The notes below the pieces were generated by a model that was not told where the DNA came from, ran no database searches, and worked only from the letters and a program-made list of their open reading frames with translations. A stretch of DNA of 29,432 nt, from positions 1 through 29,432 of the forward strand of contig JAIRPH010000075.1 in NCBI GenBank assembly GCA_031257135.1. The letters are read 5' to 3'. Position numbers and translations under genes: made by a program. This document shows positions 22,605-29,432 of this stretch, piece by piece. Source of the DNA: Spirochaetaceae bacterium. Its GTDB lineage: Bacteria; Spirochaetota; Spirochaetia; Treponematales; Breznakiellaceae. Position 1 is the stretch's first letter; every line of letters starts with the position of its first letter.

Positions 22605-24431
22605 ATGACGAAATTGAAATCACGGTTTGGAGCGATCCTTGCCATTGCCGCCCTGTGGGGCGCGGGACTTGCCGGATTTACCGGATGCTCTCTGGATCAA
22701 TCCCCGGCAGAGGCGGTAAGCGAAGGCTATGGACGAGTAACCATCGACTTGGGAGACGCCATGGAAAGCGTAAACCGCACGGTTTATCCCGATAAGCCCG
22801 ATGCCAGTAGGTTTGTCTACACCTATGTCTTTACCCGTATCGATGGTCTCGATTTCCAAGGCACGGAAGAAACGGTTGCGAGGGATACCGGAAGGGATGT
22901 CGTGCTGAAACACGGAAAATGGACCGTAACCGTAAACGCCTACATCAAACCCGAAGGCGTCACCGATAACGACGCAAAGACCGCTGACAACTTAACGGCA
23001 ACCGGCACGGCCCAGTTTGTGTTAAACGCGATTACCACGCAAAACAATACTATCAGTGTGGATGTTCCGGTAACGCTTGAGGGTCGAGTGGAAAGCGGCG
23101 CGGGAACCTTTTCATACACCATTACCTATCCCGCGGGGACGTCGATAACCACCCTTACCATGAAGAAACTGCCGGATTTGTCCGAAGAGATAGTCTTGAA
23201 CAAGATCCCGAACACGCCATCGACACCCTCCATATCCTACGTGGTGAAGAATGTTCCCGCCGGATTCTATCTGGTTACGGTTCTGGCTGACAAGATCGGC
23301 GGCAGTTCCGGCAAAAACGAGGTGGTGCATATCTACAAGAACCTAACCACCGAGTACGCACCCACTTTTGACGATAACGATTTTACCAACATTCCGCTCA
23401 ACTTCAACGGGTGGACAGACGGCAATATCGTCTCAATCGACGAACCCCAGTGGTTCAGCTTCACTTCTACCTCATTGAACACTTATGATTATGTATATTT
23501 CGATCTTGGCACACTGCAAGCCGCGACGATTGAGGTGTACAACGCCTCCACTCCGGGTATGCTCGTAGTAGCAACAAAAAAAAGCAGTGACCTCCTAGAT
23601 GATTCCCTTCCTGTCCAAAGTAGTTGGGGGTCGGAGACACCTTTCTATGTAAAGGTGTCTTCTTCTGCCAACTCCACAGGCACATACCAGATAGGGGTTA
23701 ACAGCTCTAACACATCACCGGCAGTAAATATATCTACTATTGCTCCACAGTCTCGCCTCCTTACCCATGAATCCAGGAACGGCATACCGGAAGTTGGTAT
23801 TATCAACGCCGTCGGCGACACGCAATGGTTCAAAATCACTGGCGAGAATGTCTACAATGAGTACATCCATGCCTATGTAAATTCCAGAGGAGGTAGTATA
23901 TCTGTTCAAGTATATAACCGCCAGGGGGTGAGGCTCGGCGATCCGGTTGTTTTTCCCAATAGCACCCCCTGCTTTTCCCGACCCTTTACATACGGGCAGG
24001 ATTATTATATAAAGGTAAAAGCCCTTACCAATTCGGTCGCCTACACTATAGCGTACAATGCGGTTTATAGCGGTCAAGAGCATATAATTCTACCCACGAG
24101 TGGCATTACCCCCCTTTCCGACTCCATCTGGACAAGGAAGAGTATTGAGCATAATGGGGAACAATGGTTTAGTTTCTACAGAAACGTCACGTATCTCTGG
24201 CAATCCAGTTATATATTCTTCGATCCAGGTAATACCTATTTAGATATTGAAGTATATGATGGAAACGGAGATAAGGTCATCACCACAACCGAGGATTATA
24301 AGCAATCCTTCTCCAACAACAACAGCAATGCCTTCTATTATATAAGAGTCCGAAACATTAGCGATAGCGATTCTGCTCTTATATATAATATAGCCTACAG
24401 CGATAATAACTCCTTCAGACCGTCTAATTAG
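22605..24431 (+). CDS. Lipoprotein with three PPC-like repeats
   Basis: This 608-residue protein has a signal peptide ending GFTGC (Cys28) and AAGGAGGAG upstream of its ATG. Residues about 40-260 form Ig- or carboxypeptidase-like beta-rich units with the phrase VKNVPAGFYLVTVLA. From about 275 on come three repeats that begin DEPQWFSF (about 278), GDTQWFKI (about 403) and NGEQWFSF (about 516), and end FYVKV/YYIKV/YYIRV...Y.I. This is the look of bacterial pre-peptidase C-terminal (PPC) domains, which often aid secretion or carbohydrate contact. It is translated with the InlB-type lipoprotein just upstream, and the two may act together at the cell surface. Codons in the last third look more AT-rich than in the first third. 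Confidence 0.75.
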   Translation: MTKLKSRFGAILAIAALWGAGLAGFTGCSLDQSPAEAVSEGYGRVTIDLGDAMESVNRTVYPDKPDASRFVYTYVFTRIDGLDFQGTEETVARDTGRDVVLKHGKWTVTVNAYIKPEGVTDNDAKTADNLTATGTAQFVLNAITTQNNTISVDVPVTLEGRVESGAGTFSYTITYPAGTSITTLTMKKLPDLSEEIVLNKIPNTPSTPSISYVVKNVPAGFYLVTVLADKIGGSSGKNEVVHIYKNLTTEYAPTFDDNDFTNIPLNFNGWTDGNIVSIDEPQWFSFTSTSLNTYDYVYFDLGTLQAATIEVYNASTPGMLVVATKKSSDLLDDSLPVQSSWGSETPFYVKVSSSANSTGTYQIGVNSSNTSPAVNISTIAPQSRLLTHESRNGIPEVGIINAVGDTQWFKITGENVYNEYIHAYVNSRGGSISVQVYNRQGVRLGDPVVFPNSTPCFSRPFTYGQDYYIKVKALTNSVAYTIAYNAVYSGQEHIILPTSGITPLSDSIWTRKSIEHNGEQWFSFYRNVTYLWQSSYIFFDPGNTYLDIEVYDGNGDKVITTTEDYKQSFSNNNSNAFYYIRVRNISDSDSALIYNIAYSDNNSFRPSN

Positions 24432-24442
24432 CGGTTTTGCGG

Positions 24443-24460
24443 CGCGGCATTTATGCCGCG
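24443..24460 (+). terminator. Perfect hairpin after the lipoprotein operon
   Basis: CGCGGCAT-TT-ATGCCGCG is a perfect 8-bp inverted repeat 12 bases after the stop codon. No T-run follows, so it is more likely an mRNA-end stabiliser or a factor-dependent terminator than an intrinsic one. Confidence 0.45.
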
Positions 24461-24506
24461 TTCGCTTGGAGGGAATCGGCGCGGGCTTCGGCTCTAGTTT
24501 ATTGGC

Positions 24507-24565
24507 TTACCGGCGTGCAGTTTGTCCAGAAGGCTGTTTGCCGGTAAGTAGGTTTTAATCCGGCT
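24507..24565 (+). repeat. Structured element, copy B
   Basis: The arms TTACCGGC (24507-24514) and GCCGGTAA (24540-24547) enclose CAG...CTG and the loop GTCCAGAAG shared with copy A at 20709-20762. The stem sequences differ between the copies but pair perfectly in each. ATCCGGCT follows in both. Confidence 0.65.
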
Positions 24566-24592
24566 TGCTACAGGGTTCAGGCATTAAGGGTA

Positions 24593-24645
24593 CGGCTTCC
24601 GGGGCAAGCGCGGGGCAAACCGGCTAACCAACGCCGCGGAAGCCG
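24593..24645 (+). repeat. Long-loop inverted repeat CGGCTTCC / GGAAGCCG
   Basis: Perfect 8-base arms at 24593-24600 and 24638-24645 enclose 37 G+C-rich bases. It may fold together with copy B of the structured element; no function can be read. Confidence 0.5.
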
Positions 24646-24675
24646 AAACTCCTCTATCATTTTGTGAAATTACAG

Positions 24676-24727
24676 CCCTAGGGAATATTGTTTCTCTCCT
24701 AAAGAATCTGATTCTCTAGGGTTTTTT
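24676..24727 (+). terminator. Rho-independent terminator
   Basis: CCCTAGGGAAT (24676-24686) pairs with ATTCTCTAGGG (24711-24721) over 11 positions with one G.U. TTTTTT follows at 22-27 of the same hundred (24722-24727). It would end the lipoprotein transcript, or attenuate a transcript entering from the left. Confidence 0.8.
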
Positions 24728-24812
24728 ATATTTGTTGATGTTCCCCCGCCGTAGAGAAAATATGCCGCAGACACTTCCTGCTCTTTCAGACCAAACAAGC
24801 GAAGGCTGTACC

Positions 24813-24841
24813 TTGACAAGTCTCTCATGGTGTGTTATGTT
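24813..24841 (+). promoter_or_regulatory. Sigma-70-type promoter for the solute-binding protein gene
   Basis: TTGACA at 24813-24818 and TATGTT at 24836-24841 are 17 bases apart. The predicted start lies near 24848, giving a leader of about 36 bases to the ATG at 24884. Confidence 0.6.
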
Positions 24842-24883
24842 TTATTATGTTTGTTTTGGTTTGAATCTATTTCGGAGGATTTT

Positions 24884-25969
24884 ATGATGGTCTATCGTGT
24901 TTGTAAAACTTATATGCTCGTCTTGGTCTTTATTCTTGCCGGCGTCGGGCTGTACCCGGCGGGAGCGCGCTCGGATAGGAAGCCGCAGTCCGCGCCGGAA
25001 CGGACGACCTTTACCGACTCCGCGGGACGGCAGGTCGAGATTCCCGCAAAACTCACGAGAGTCAGCGCATCAGGAGCGTTGGCGCAGATGTTCCTCGGAG
25101 CGGTCGCGCCGGAACTGCTCTGTACCATTCCTGCCCCGTTTCCGCCGGAGCAGGCGGAGTTTATGCCGGAGTATCTTTCAAAACTTCCCGCAATAGGACA
25201 GTTTTACGGCGCGGCGAACCTGAACCTTGAAGAAGTCGCCGCTATCGCGCCGGAAATCGTAATTGACGTGGGAGAAGTAAAAGACAGCATCGGAGCGGAC
25301 ATGGACGCCATTTCTAAGGCGATTGCGGTCCCTACCGTTCATATCACCGCAACCCTGGAATCGACTCCCGACGCGTTCCGTACTCTGGGCAAGCTCTTAG
25401 GACAGGAAGCGAAAGGCGAAGCATTGGCGGCGTTTTGCGAGAAGACCCTCTCAACAGCCCGGCAGGTTATGGCGCAGGTTGGAAATAACAAGAAATCCGC
25501 GCTGTATTGTCTGGGCAAGCAAGGGCTGAACGTCTTAGCCGCCGGGACGTTTCATACGGAAGTGCTGGATTGGCTGGCGGATAACCGAGCGGTACTATCG
25601 AACCCGGCATCCCGAGGTACCGGAAACGAAACCAACATGGAACAACTGCTTATCTGGGACCCGGAGATAATTCTTTTCGGCTTCGGCAGTGTGTACGCTG
25701 TAGCCCCATCTGATCCCGCATGGAGGCAGATGCAGGCGATTCGGAATAACGCGTATTTTGAAGCGCCTCAAGGTCCGTATAATTGGATGGGAGGTCCGCC
25801 GTCTATCAACCGCTATCTGGGGATGCTCTGGATGCTGAAGATACTCTATCCTGAATACGCTCAATTCGATTTGTATACCGAAACCGCCGAATATTATCGT
25901 CTGTTCTACGGCTATGAACTTTCCCGGGAACGATTCGACCGGCTTACCGCCAACAGCGGTTCATTCTGA
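24884..25969 (+). CDS. Periplasmic binding protein of the iron-complex/cobalamin (helical-backbone) type
   Basis: This protein of about 361 residues has GGAGG at 24874-24878 setting the start at the ATG of 24884 (or 24887). A longer in-frame reading from 24827 would start on top of the promoter. The N-terminus is a signal peptide (YMLVLVFILAGVGLYPAGA). The mature part reads FTDSAGRQVEIPAKLTRV, then NLNLEEVAAIAPEIVIDVG, and ends with GPYNWMGGPPSINRYLGMLW, as in binding proteins for siderophores, haem, cobalamin or similar complexes. Which of these it binds cannot be told. No permease or ATPase gene adjoins it: a terminator lies upstream and a convergent remnant and atpD follow, so it would serve a transporter encoded elsewhere. 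Confidence 0.8.
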   Translation: MMVYRVCKTYMLVLVFILAGVGLYPAGARSDRKPQSAPERTTFTDSAGRQVEIPAKLTRVSASGALAQMFLGAVAPELLCTIPAPFPPEQAEFMPEYLSKLPAIGQFYGAANLNLEEVAAIAPEIVIDVGEVKDSIGADMDAISKAIAVPTVHITATLESTPDAFRTLGKLLGQEAKGEALAAFCEKTLSTARQVMAQVGNNKKSALYCLGKQGLNVLAAGTFHTEVLDWLADNRAVLSNPASRGTGNETNMEQLLIWDPEIILFGFGSVYAVAPSDPAWRQMQAIRNNAYFEAPQGPYNWMGGPPSINRYLGMLWMLKILYPEYAQFDLYTETAEYYRLFYGYELSRERFDRLTANSGSF

Positions 25970-25970
25970 G

Positions 25971-26105
25971 CTACAACTGGGGCAGGATGTGATCCCACAC
26001 CGCGTAGATGTAATCGCGACTACCGCCTCCGCTTACGCCCAAAACAACAGGCTCTGCTTCCCTTCTTGACAATATGCGGGATACTACTATAATAACGGGT
26101 ATGCT
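25971..26105 (-). pseudogene. Possible remnant of the 3' end of an unidentified gene
   Basis: The minus strand has an open segment of 44 codons without a normal start, ending EAEPVVLGVSGGGSRDYIYA then VWDHILPQL and TAG at 25973-25971. A stop (TGA) precedes it in frame at 26108-26106. The balanced, protein-like sequence is unusual for an intergenic gap. I do not recognise the family. The upstream half overlaps the atpD promoter, so the fragment cannot be an intact gene. It may be a truncated gene, or chance. Confidence 0.35.
26066..26093 (+). promoter_or_regulatory. Perfect-consensus sigma-70 promoter for atpDC
   Basis: TTGACA at 26066-26071 and TATAAT at 26088-26093 are both exact, with a 16-base spacer, 30 bases before the atpD ATG. 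This is the strongest promoter in the window. Confidence 0.85.
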
Positions 26106-26123
26106 TCATTTGAGGGTTAAAGT

Positions 26124-27512
26124 ATGACAGATAATACTGGGGTTATCACCCAAATCGTGGGACCTGTGGTAGATGCGCGCTTTGAGCAAGGCAAAGTACC
26201 GGGGATTCTTAACGCCTTAGCGGTCAAAGTTGGAGAACGAAATATGATTATGGAGGTTCTCCAGCATATCGGAGACAATCGGGTACGCTGTGTCGCTATG
26301 GAAGCCACCGAGGGACTTTCCCGGGGACTGCCGGTGACTGATACCGGGTCTCCTATTAAGGTTCCAGTCGGAGAAGCGGTGCTGGGCAGAATGTTCAACG
26401 TAACCGGCAAAGCCATTGACGACCGGGGAGCCTTTACCGCCGGAGAATACGCTTCCATTCACCGAAGCGCGCCGAATTTCGAGGACCAACGCCCCGCTAC
26501 CGAGGTGTTTGAAACCGGCATTAAAGTCATCGACCTCATAGCCCCCTACGCGAAAGGCGGGAAGATCGGGCTTTTCGGCGGCGCGGGGGTGGGTAAAACC
26601 GTGGTAATCATGGAACTTATCCGCAACATCGCCACCGAACATTCCGGCTATTCCGTATTCGCCGGCGTCGGCGAGCGTTCCCGGGAAGGCTCCGATTTAT
26701 GGAAGGAAATGAACGAATCCGGAGTTGTCTCCAAAACCGCCCTTGTTTTCGGGCAGATGAACGAGCCTCCGGGAGCGCGTATGCGGGTCGCGCTGTCAGG
26801 GCTGACCATGGCGGAGCATTTCCGGGATACCGGCGGACAAGACGTTCTGCTTTTTATCGACAATATTTTCCGGTTTATTCAAGCCGGCGCGGAAGTTTCC
26901 GCTCTGCTCGGACGTATTCCCAGCGCGGTTGGGTATCAGCCGACGCTGGCGAATGAGATGGGCGCGCTTCAGGAACGGATCGCCAGCACCTCCAGAGGAT
27001 CGATTACCAGCGTACAGGCGGTATATGTGCCTGCCGACGATCTCACAGACCCCGCGCCGGCTACGACCTTCGCGCATCTGGACGCGACAACGGTACTTTC
27101 CCGGAAAATCGTCGAGTTAGGGATATATCCCTCGGTTGACCCCTTAGGATCAAGTTCCCGAATTCTGGACCCCGCGGTAGTGGGAGAAACGCATTATCAG
27201 ACCGCCCGGCGGACTCAGCAGATTTTGCAGAGATACAAAGAGTTGCAGGATATTATCGCTATTTTAGGGATGGACGAGCTTTCCGTTGAAGATAAACTTG
27301 TTGTAGCAAGGGCGCGGAAAGTTCAGCGGTTTTTCAGTCAGCCTTTCTTTGTTGCCGAGCGGTATACCGGCTTAAAAGGCGCGTACGTGCCGGTGCAAGA
27401 GACCATCCGAGGCTTCAAGATGATTCTCGACGGCGAAACCGACGCGGTTCCTGAACAGGCGTTTTTCATGGCAGGAAGCATAGACGACGTATTGGCGAAA
27501 GCCAAAGGATAA
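26124..27512 (+). CDS. atpD: F-type ATP synthase subunit beta
   Basis: This 462-residue catalytic subunit of F1 has the P-loop GGAGVGKT (152-159), catalytic glutamate E184 in GVGERSREG, Walker B VLLFIDN (D246), SALLGRIPSAVGYQPTLA, and a DELSEED-type loop that here reads DELSVED (384-390). Beta subunits make or hydrolyse ATP in the alpha3beta3 ring on the cytoplasmic face of the membrane. The ATG at 26124 has GAGGG upstream and a consensus promoter. The gene is followed after 2 bases by atpC, but no alpha, gamma, delta, a, b or c gene is present. The sequence is that of a normal, complete F-type beta chain, not a V-type B chain or flagellar FliI. Confidence 0.95.
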   Translation: MTDNTGVITQIVGPVVDARFEQGKVPGILNALAVKVGERNMIMEVLQHIGDNRVRCVAMEATEGLSRGLPVTDTGSPIKVPVGEAVLGRMFNVTGKAIDDRGAFTAGEYASIHRSAPNFEDQRPATEVFETGIKVIDLIAPYAKGGKIGLFGGAGVGKTVVIMELIRNIATEHSGYSVFAGVGERSREGSDLWKEMNESGVVSKTALVFGQMNEPPGARMRVALSGLTMAEHFRDTGGQDVLLFIDNIFRFIQAGAEVSALLGRIPSAVGYQPTLANEMGALQERIASTSRGSITSVQAVYVPADDLTDPAPATTFAHLDATTVLSRKIVELGIYPSVDPLGSSSRILDPAVVGETHYQTARRTQQILQRYKELQDIIAILGMDELSVEDKLVVARARKVQRFFSQPFFVAERYTGLKGAYVPVQETIRGFKMILDGETDAVPEQAFFMAGSIDDVLAKAKG

Positions 27513-27514
27513 TC

Positions 27515-27937
27515 ATGGCGAAACTCTACCCTTTTGAAGCGCATACTCCCTACCGCTTGTTCTATGCAGACCTCATCGAGGCTTTGACGCTTACGCTGAT
27601 AGACGGCGAAGTCGGGGTTTATGCGGATCACGCCCCGTTTACCGCGCCGGTATGTACCGGTATTCTCAGGTTTAAAGACAAGAAAGGGCAATGGAAGCAG
27701 GCTTTTATCACCGAGGGGATTCTTGAAGTAAAGCCTCATAAAACGGTTCTCTTAGCGGACGCCGCGGAGTGGCCCGAAGAGATCGACTACAGCCGCGCCG
27801 CGGAAGCCAAAAAGCGGGCTGAAGAACAAATCGCCTCAAGCTCCTTTCGGTTTGAGATGGAAACGGCTAAGTCGAATCTCAGACGGGCGGAATTCCGGCT
27901 GAAAACTCACGCCCTGCAAAAGGACGGGCAAACCTGA
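27515..27937 (+). CDS. atpC: F-type ATP synthase subunit epsilon
   Basis: This 140-residue protein has the epsilon N-terminal beta-sandwich signature LIDGEVGVYADHAPFTAPVC and GILRF, then VKPHKTVLLADAAEWPEEID, and a C-terminal helical hairpin (about 88-135) rich in Ala, Glu and Lys that can regulate rotation. Its ATG is 2 bases after the atpD stop, with AAAGGA inside the end of atpD. Beta and epsilon adjacent in this order end classical atp operons and begin the operon of the alternative Na+-type N-ATPase. Here the next gene is convergent, with its stop 2 bases away, so no further atp gene can follow. Confidence 0.9.
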   Translation: MAKLYPFEAHTPYRLFYADLIEALTLTLIDGEVGVYADHAPFTAPVCTGILRFKDKKGQWKQAFITEGILEVKPHKTVLLADAAEWPEEIDYSRAAEAKKRAEEQIASSSFRFEMETAKSNLRRAEFRLKTHALQKDGQT

Positions 27938-27939
27938 AA

Positions 27940-29295
27940 TCAACTGCCGAATCGGATAGCATTTTGGAATATCGCTTCCCATTGCCGCTGAATTTCTTCG
28001 GCGGTGGTTTCCGCTCCTTGCCGTTCTTCAAACATCTTAGCGATTTCTTGCCGAACGATGAAATCAAGCACATGAACCGCAGGATAGCCCGCAAATTCCT
28101 GAATTCCATCGCCTCCTTCGTATATGTTATAGGCTTTGGAATAGAAAAAATCTCCTTTCAGGTAATCTTCAAGCCCGTTTCCGCTACCCGGCACCGCATG
28201 AGACGCGGCCGCCAGCATCGGGCTTTGTTTGGCAAGAAACGAGATAAACTCCCAAGCCTTCTCTTTATGCTCGCTTTCCTTAGAAATGCCCGCATACCAA
28301 TTGGTCAAACCGAAAGCCGGCTTTCCTTGATATACATCAGGACCCGGAATAGTGGTAATGCCGAAATTGGCGTCTCCCATCCGCTTACGCACAAGCTCTA
28401 TATCTTGAACCGAAGCAATCATCATCCCGATTTTACCGGTAATAAATTCCTCTAATTTCTGCTCCCGGCTTTTTGAAAAACTGCCCGGGGCAATCAGCTT
28501 TTCCGTATAGAGATTGTCCAGAAAATCTAAGGTGTCGATTACCTCAGGAGCGGTAAAATTCGGCTTGCCCTGATTGATAATCACCGCGCCGGAAGCCCAA
28601 ATCCAAGAATAAATGTCCAAATATACTCCCTGCGGGTCTCCTTGACTCAAAGACAGCCCCAAGCCGTACCGTCCGGCTTCAGCGTCGGTTATGGCTCTGG
28701 CATAGCGCAAGAAATCGCTCAACATTTTCGGCGGACGGTCGAAGCCCGCGGCGGACAAGACTTTGATATTGTAAAAAAGCGGCGCCATAAAGGAAACGAG
28801 CGGAAACGCCCATTCGTCGTATATCGTTTCCTGACCGCTGGGCTGAAGCGCAGGGATAAAATCCGACGATTCCTTGTACGGAGCCAGCGATTCAAGCATA
28901 TCGTTTTGAATAAGTCCGTAAAGCCACCGGGAATCCAGCGCGAGAATATCCGCGGTAAGAAAGTTTTCGGTAAATCCCGCGATTTTATCGTTCAGCTCGT
29001 TGAGGATAAGGTCTTCCATTTCATGGTAAGAACGATTATCCAGCTTGATTTTAACCCCGGCGTGAGTTTTTTCAAATTCCGCGATAAGCGCATCTAAGGC
29101 TTTATATTCTAATTCATCCTGCCACCACTGGGAAAACACTAACGTAACCGCTTTTTTGGACTCTATGACCTTTTCTCTGCCGATTTTGATGGTATTACCC
29201 AGCAACAACGCCATGACCGCTAGAATAAAGAGTATTTTATCCAGATGATGAATGTTTTTAATATGAAGTTTTTTAAGTATCTTTTCAATGAACAT
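27940..29295 (-). CDS. Extracellular solute-binding protein, family 1 (sugar type), probably membrane-anchored
   Basis: This 451-residue protein starts with a basic segment and one hydrophobic helix (LFILAVMALLLG, residues about 22-36) without a clear signal peptidase site or lipobox cysteine, so it may stay anchored. The mature part has the sugar-binding pattern VTLVFSQWWQDELEYKALDA, IAEFEKTHAGVKI, TADILALDSRW, WAFPLVSFMAPLFYNI, GKIGMMIAS and AWEFISFLA. Ligand unknown; oligosaccharides or glycerol-3-phosphate are typical. No Shine-Dalgarno precedes the ATG at 29295, suggesting a leaderless or poorly translated start. No permease genes adjoin it within the window; they could lie elsewhere. 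It is convergent with atpC. Confidence 0.8.
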   Translation of the reverse strand: MFIEKILKKLHIKNIHHLDKILFILAVMALLLGNTIKIGREKVIESKKAVTLVFSQWWQDELEYKALDALIAEFEKTHAGVKIKLDNRSYHEMEDLILNELNDKIAGFTENFLTADILALDSRWLYGLIQNDMLESLAPYKESSDFIPALQPSGQETIYDEWAFPLVSFMAPLFYNIKVLSAAGFDRPPKMLSDFLRYARAITDAEAGRYGLGLSLSQGDPQGVYLDIYSWIWASGAVIINQGKPNFTAPEVIDTLDFLDNLYTEKLIAPGSFSKSREQKLEEFITGKIGMMIASVQDIELVRKRMGDANFGITTIPGPDVYQGKPAFGLTNWYAGISKESEHKEKAWEFISFLAKQSPMLAAASHAVPGSGNGLEDYLKGDFFYSKAYNIYEGGDGIQEFAGYPAVHVLDFIVRQEIAKMFEERQGAETTAEEIQRQWEAIFQNAIRFGS

Positions 29296-29301
29296 ATTGA
29301 T

Positions 29302-29332
29302 ATAGTAAAATGATATACCCCCGCTACGTCAA
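29302..29332 (-). promoter_or_regulatory. Weak candidate promoter for the sugar-type binding protein
   Basis: On the minus strand, TTGACG (plus 29327-29332) and TACTAT (plus 29302-29307) are 19 bases apart. A start 6-7 bases after the -10 would fall at the ATG (29295), fitting a leaderless message. The spacer is longer than usual. Confidence 0.3.
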
Positions 29333-29334
29333 GC

Positions 29335-29373
29335 CGGAACTGCGGATTTTTCGACGCTTTTTTTTCAGTTCCG
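29335..29373. repeat. Inverted repeat CGGAACTG / CAGTTCCG
   Basis: Perfect 8-base arms at 29335-29342 and 29366-29373 enclose 23 T-rich bases. On the plus strand a T-rich stretch follows, so it could end a transcript running rightward, but no such gene is seen. The remaining bases to the window end show no supportable gene. Confidence 0.4.
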
Positions 29374-29432
29374 TTTGATTATTTACCGAAAAATTATTCA
29401 GCCTCTTGTAATATATGGCGATACCTGCTAAT

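Larger units (their letters stand above)
24432..24883. other. Gene-free stretch of about 450 bases with hairpins, terminator and promoter
   Basis: No credible gene. In order it holds a perfect hairpin after the lipoprotein operon, copy B of the structured element, a long-armed inverted repeat, a strong intrinsic terminator and the promoter of the next gene, each listed separately. A frame that starts at 24827 and runs into the next gene overlaps that promoter's -10 and precedes the ribosome site, so it is not used as the start. Confidence 0.6.

Noticed and set aside
24480..24660. Cobalamin riboswitch upstream of the binding protein
   Set aside because: I could not find the conserved B12-box-like core, and a strong terminator and a separate promoter lie between this region and the gene.
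24827..24883. Longer N-terminus of the binding protein beginning at 24827
   Set aside because: It would start just upstream of the -10 hexamer, ahead of the predicted transcription start and the GGAGG ribosome site; the ATG at 24884 gives a normal signal peptide.
29415..29432. Start of a further plus-strand gene at the right edge (ATG GCG ATA CCT)
   Set aside because: Only six codons are visible, with no ribosome site; too little to support.

Overview
The window reads as a piece of a bacterial chromosome of roughly even base composition. Its lipoproteins have relaxed lipoboxes, InlB-type repeats and Big2-like domains, and the metabolic mix fits a Treponema-group spirochaete, perhaps a gut-associated one. 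That assignment is inference from protein style; there is no rRNA here to confirm it. I saw no rRNA, tRNA, CRISPR array or intact transposase.

Layout. (1) The left edge carries the start of an EcoRI-family adenine methyltransferase (minus strand). A 470-base gene-free stretch follows, with a 42-bp hairpin repeat array. (2) 587-3442 is an abgA-like hydrolase plus an AbgT transporter, an aminobenzoyl-glutamate-type salvage pair. (3) 3453-6897 (minus strand) is a four-gene run: two tandem secreted paralogues, an M20 metallopeptidase and a KamA/EpmB-type radical SAM enzyme. (4) 7072-19063 (plus strand) looks like one long operon. It holds a binding-protein ABC transporter (binding protein, double permease, ATPase), a very large HAD / RNA-polymerase-alpha-CTD / sigma-region-4-like fusion protein, a GH2 beta-mannosidase and adenine deaminase. 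The binding protein has an His-Asp...Glu pattern like the sugar-phosphate binder AfuA instead of the paired tyrosines of ferric binders, so this may be a sugar-phosphate and mannoside utilisation operon. (5) 19100-20200 is a compact regulatory patch: two XRE repressors, a 36-residue membrane peptide, a small protein resembling the tail of the first repressor without its DNA-binding part, and evenly spaced operator-like palindromes. (6) 20316-24431 holds three lipoproteins, with a structured intergenic element occurring twice around them. (7) 24884-25969 is a solute-binding lipoprotein or secreted protein without its transporter, followed by a possible gene remnant. (8) 26124-27937 is atpD-atpC (F1 beta and epsilon) alone, cut off from the rest of an F-type ATPase by a convergent membrane-anchored sugar-type binding protein.

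The strongest candidate for something undescribed is the 1149-residue fusion at 11385-14834. It joins a phosphatase-like domain to two alpha-CTD-like modules, a sigma-4-like helix-turn-helix and several winged-helix-like modules, and it sits inside a transport and catabolic operon. The regulatory patch at 19.1-20.2 kb, the 42-bp hairpin array and the duplicated structured element come next. All functional statements rest on sequence reading without database searches.
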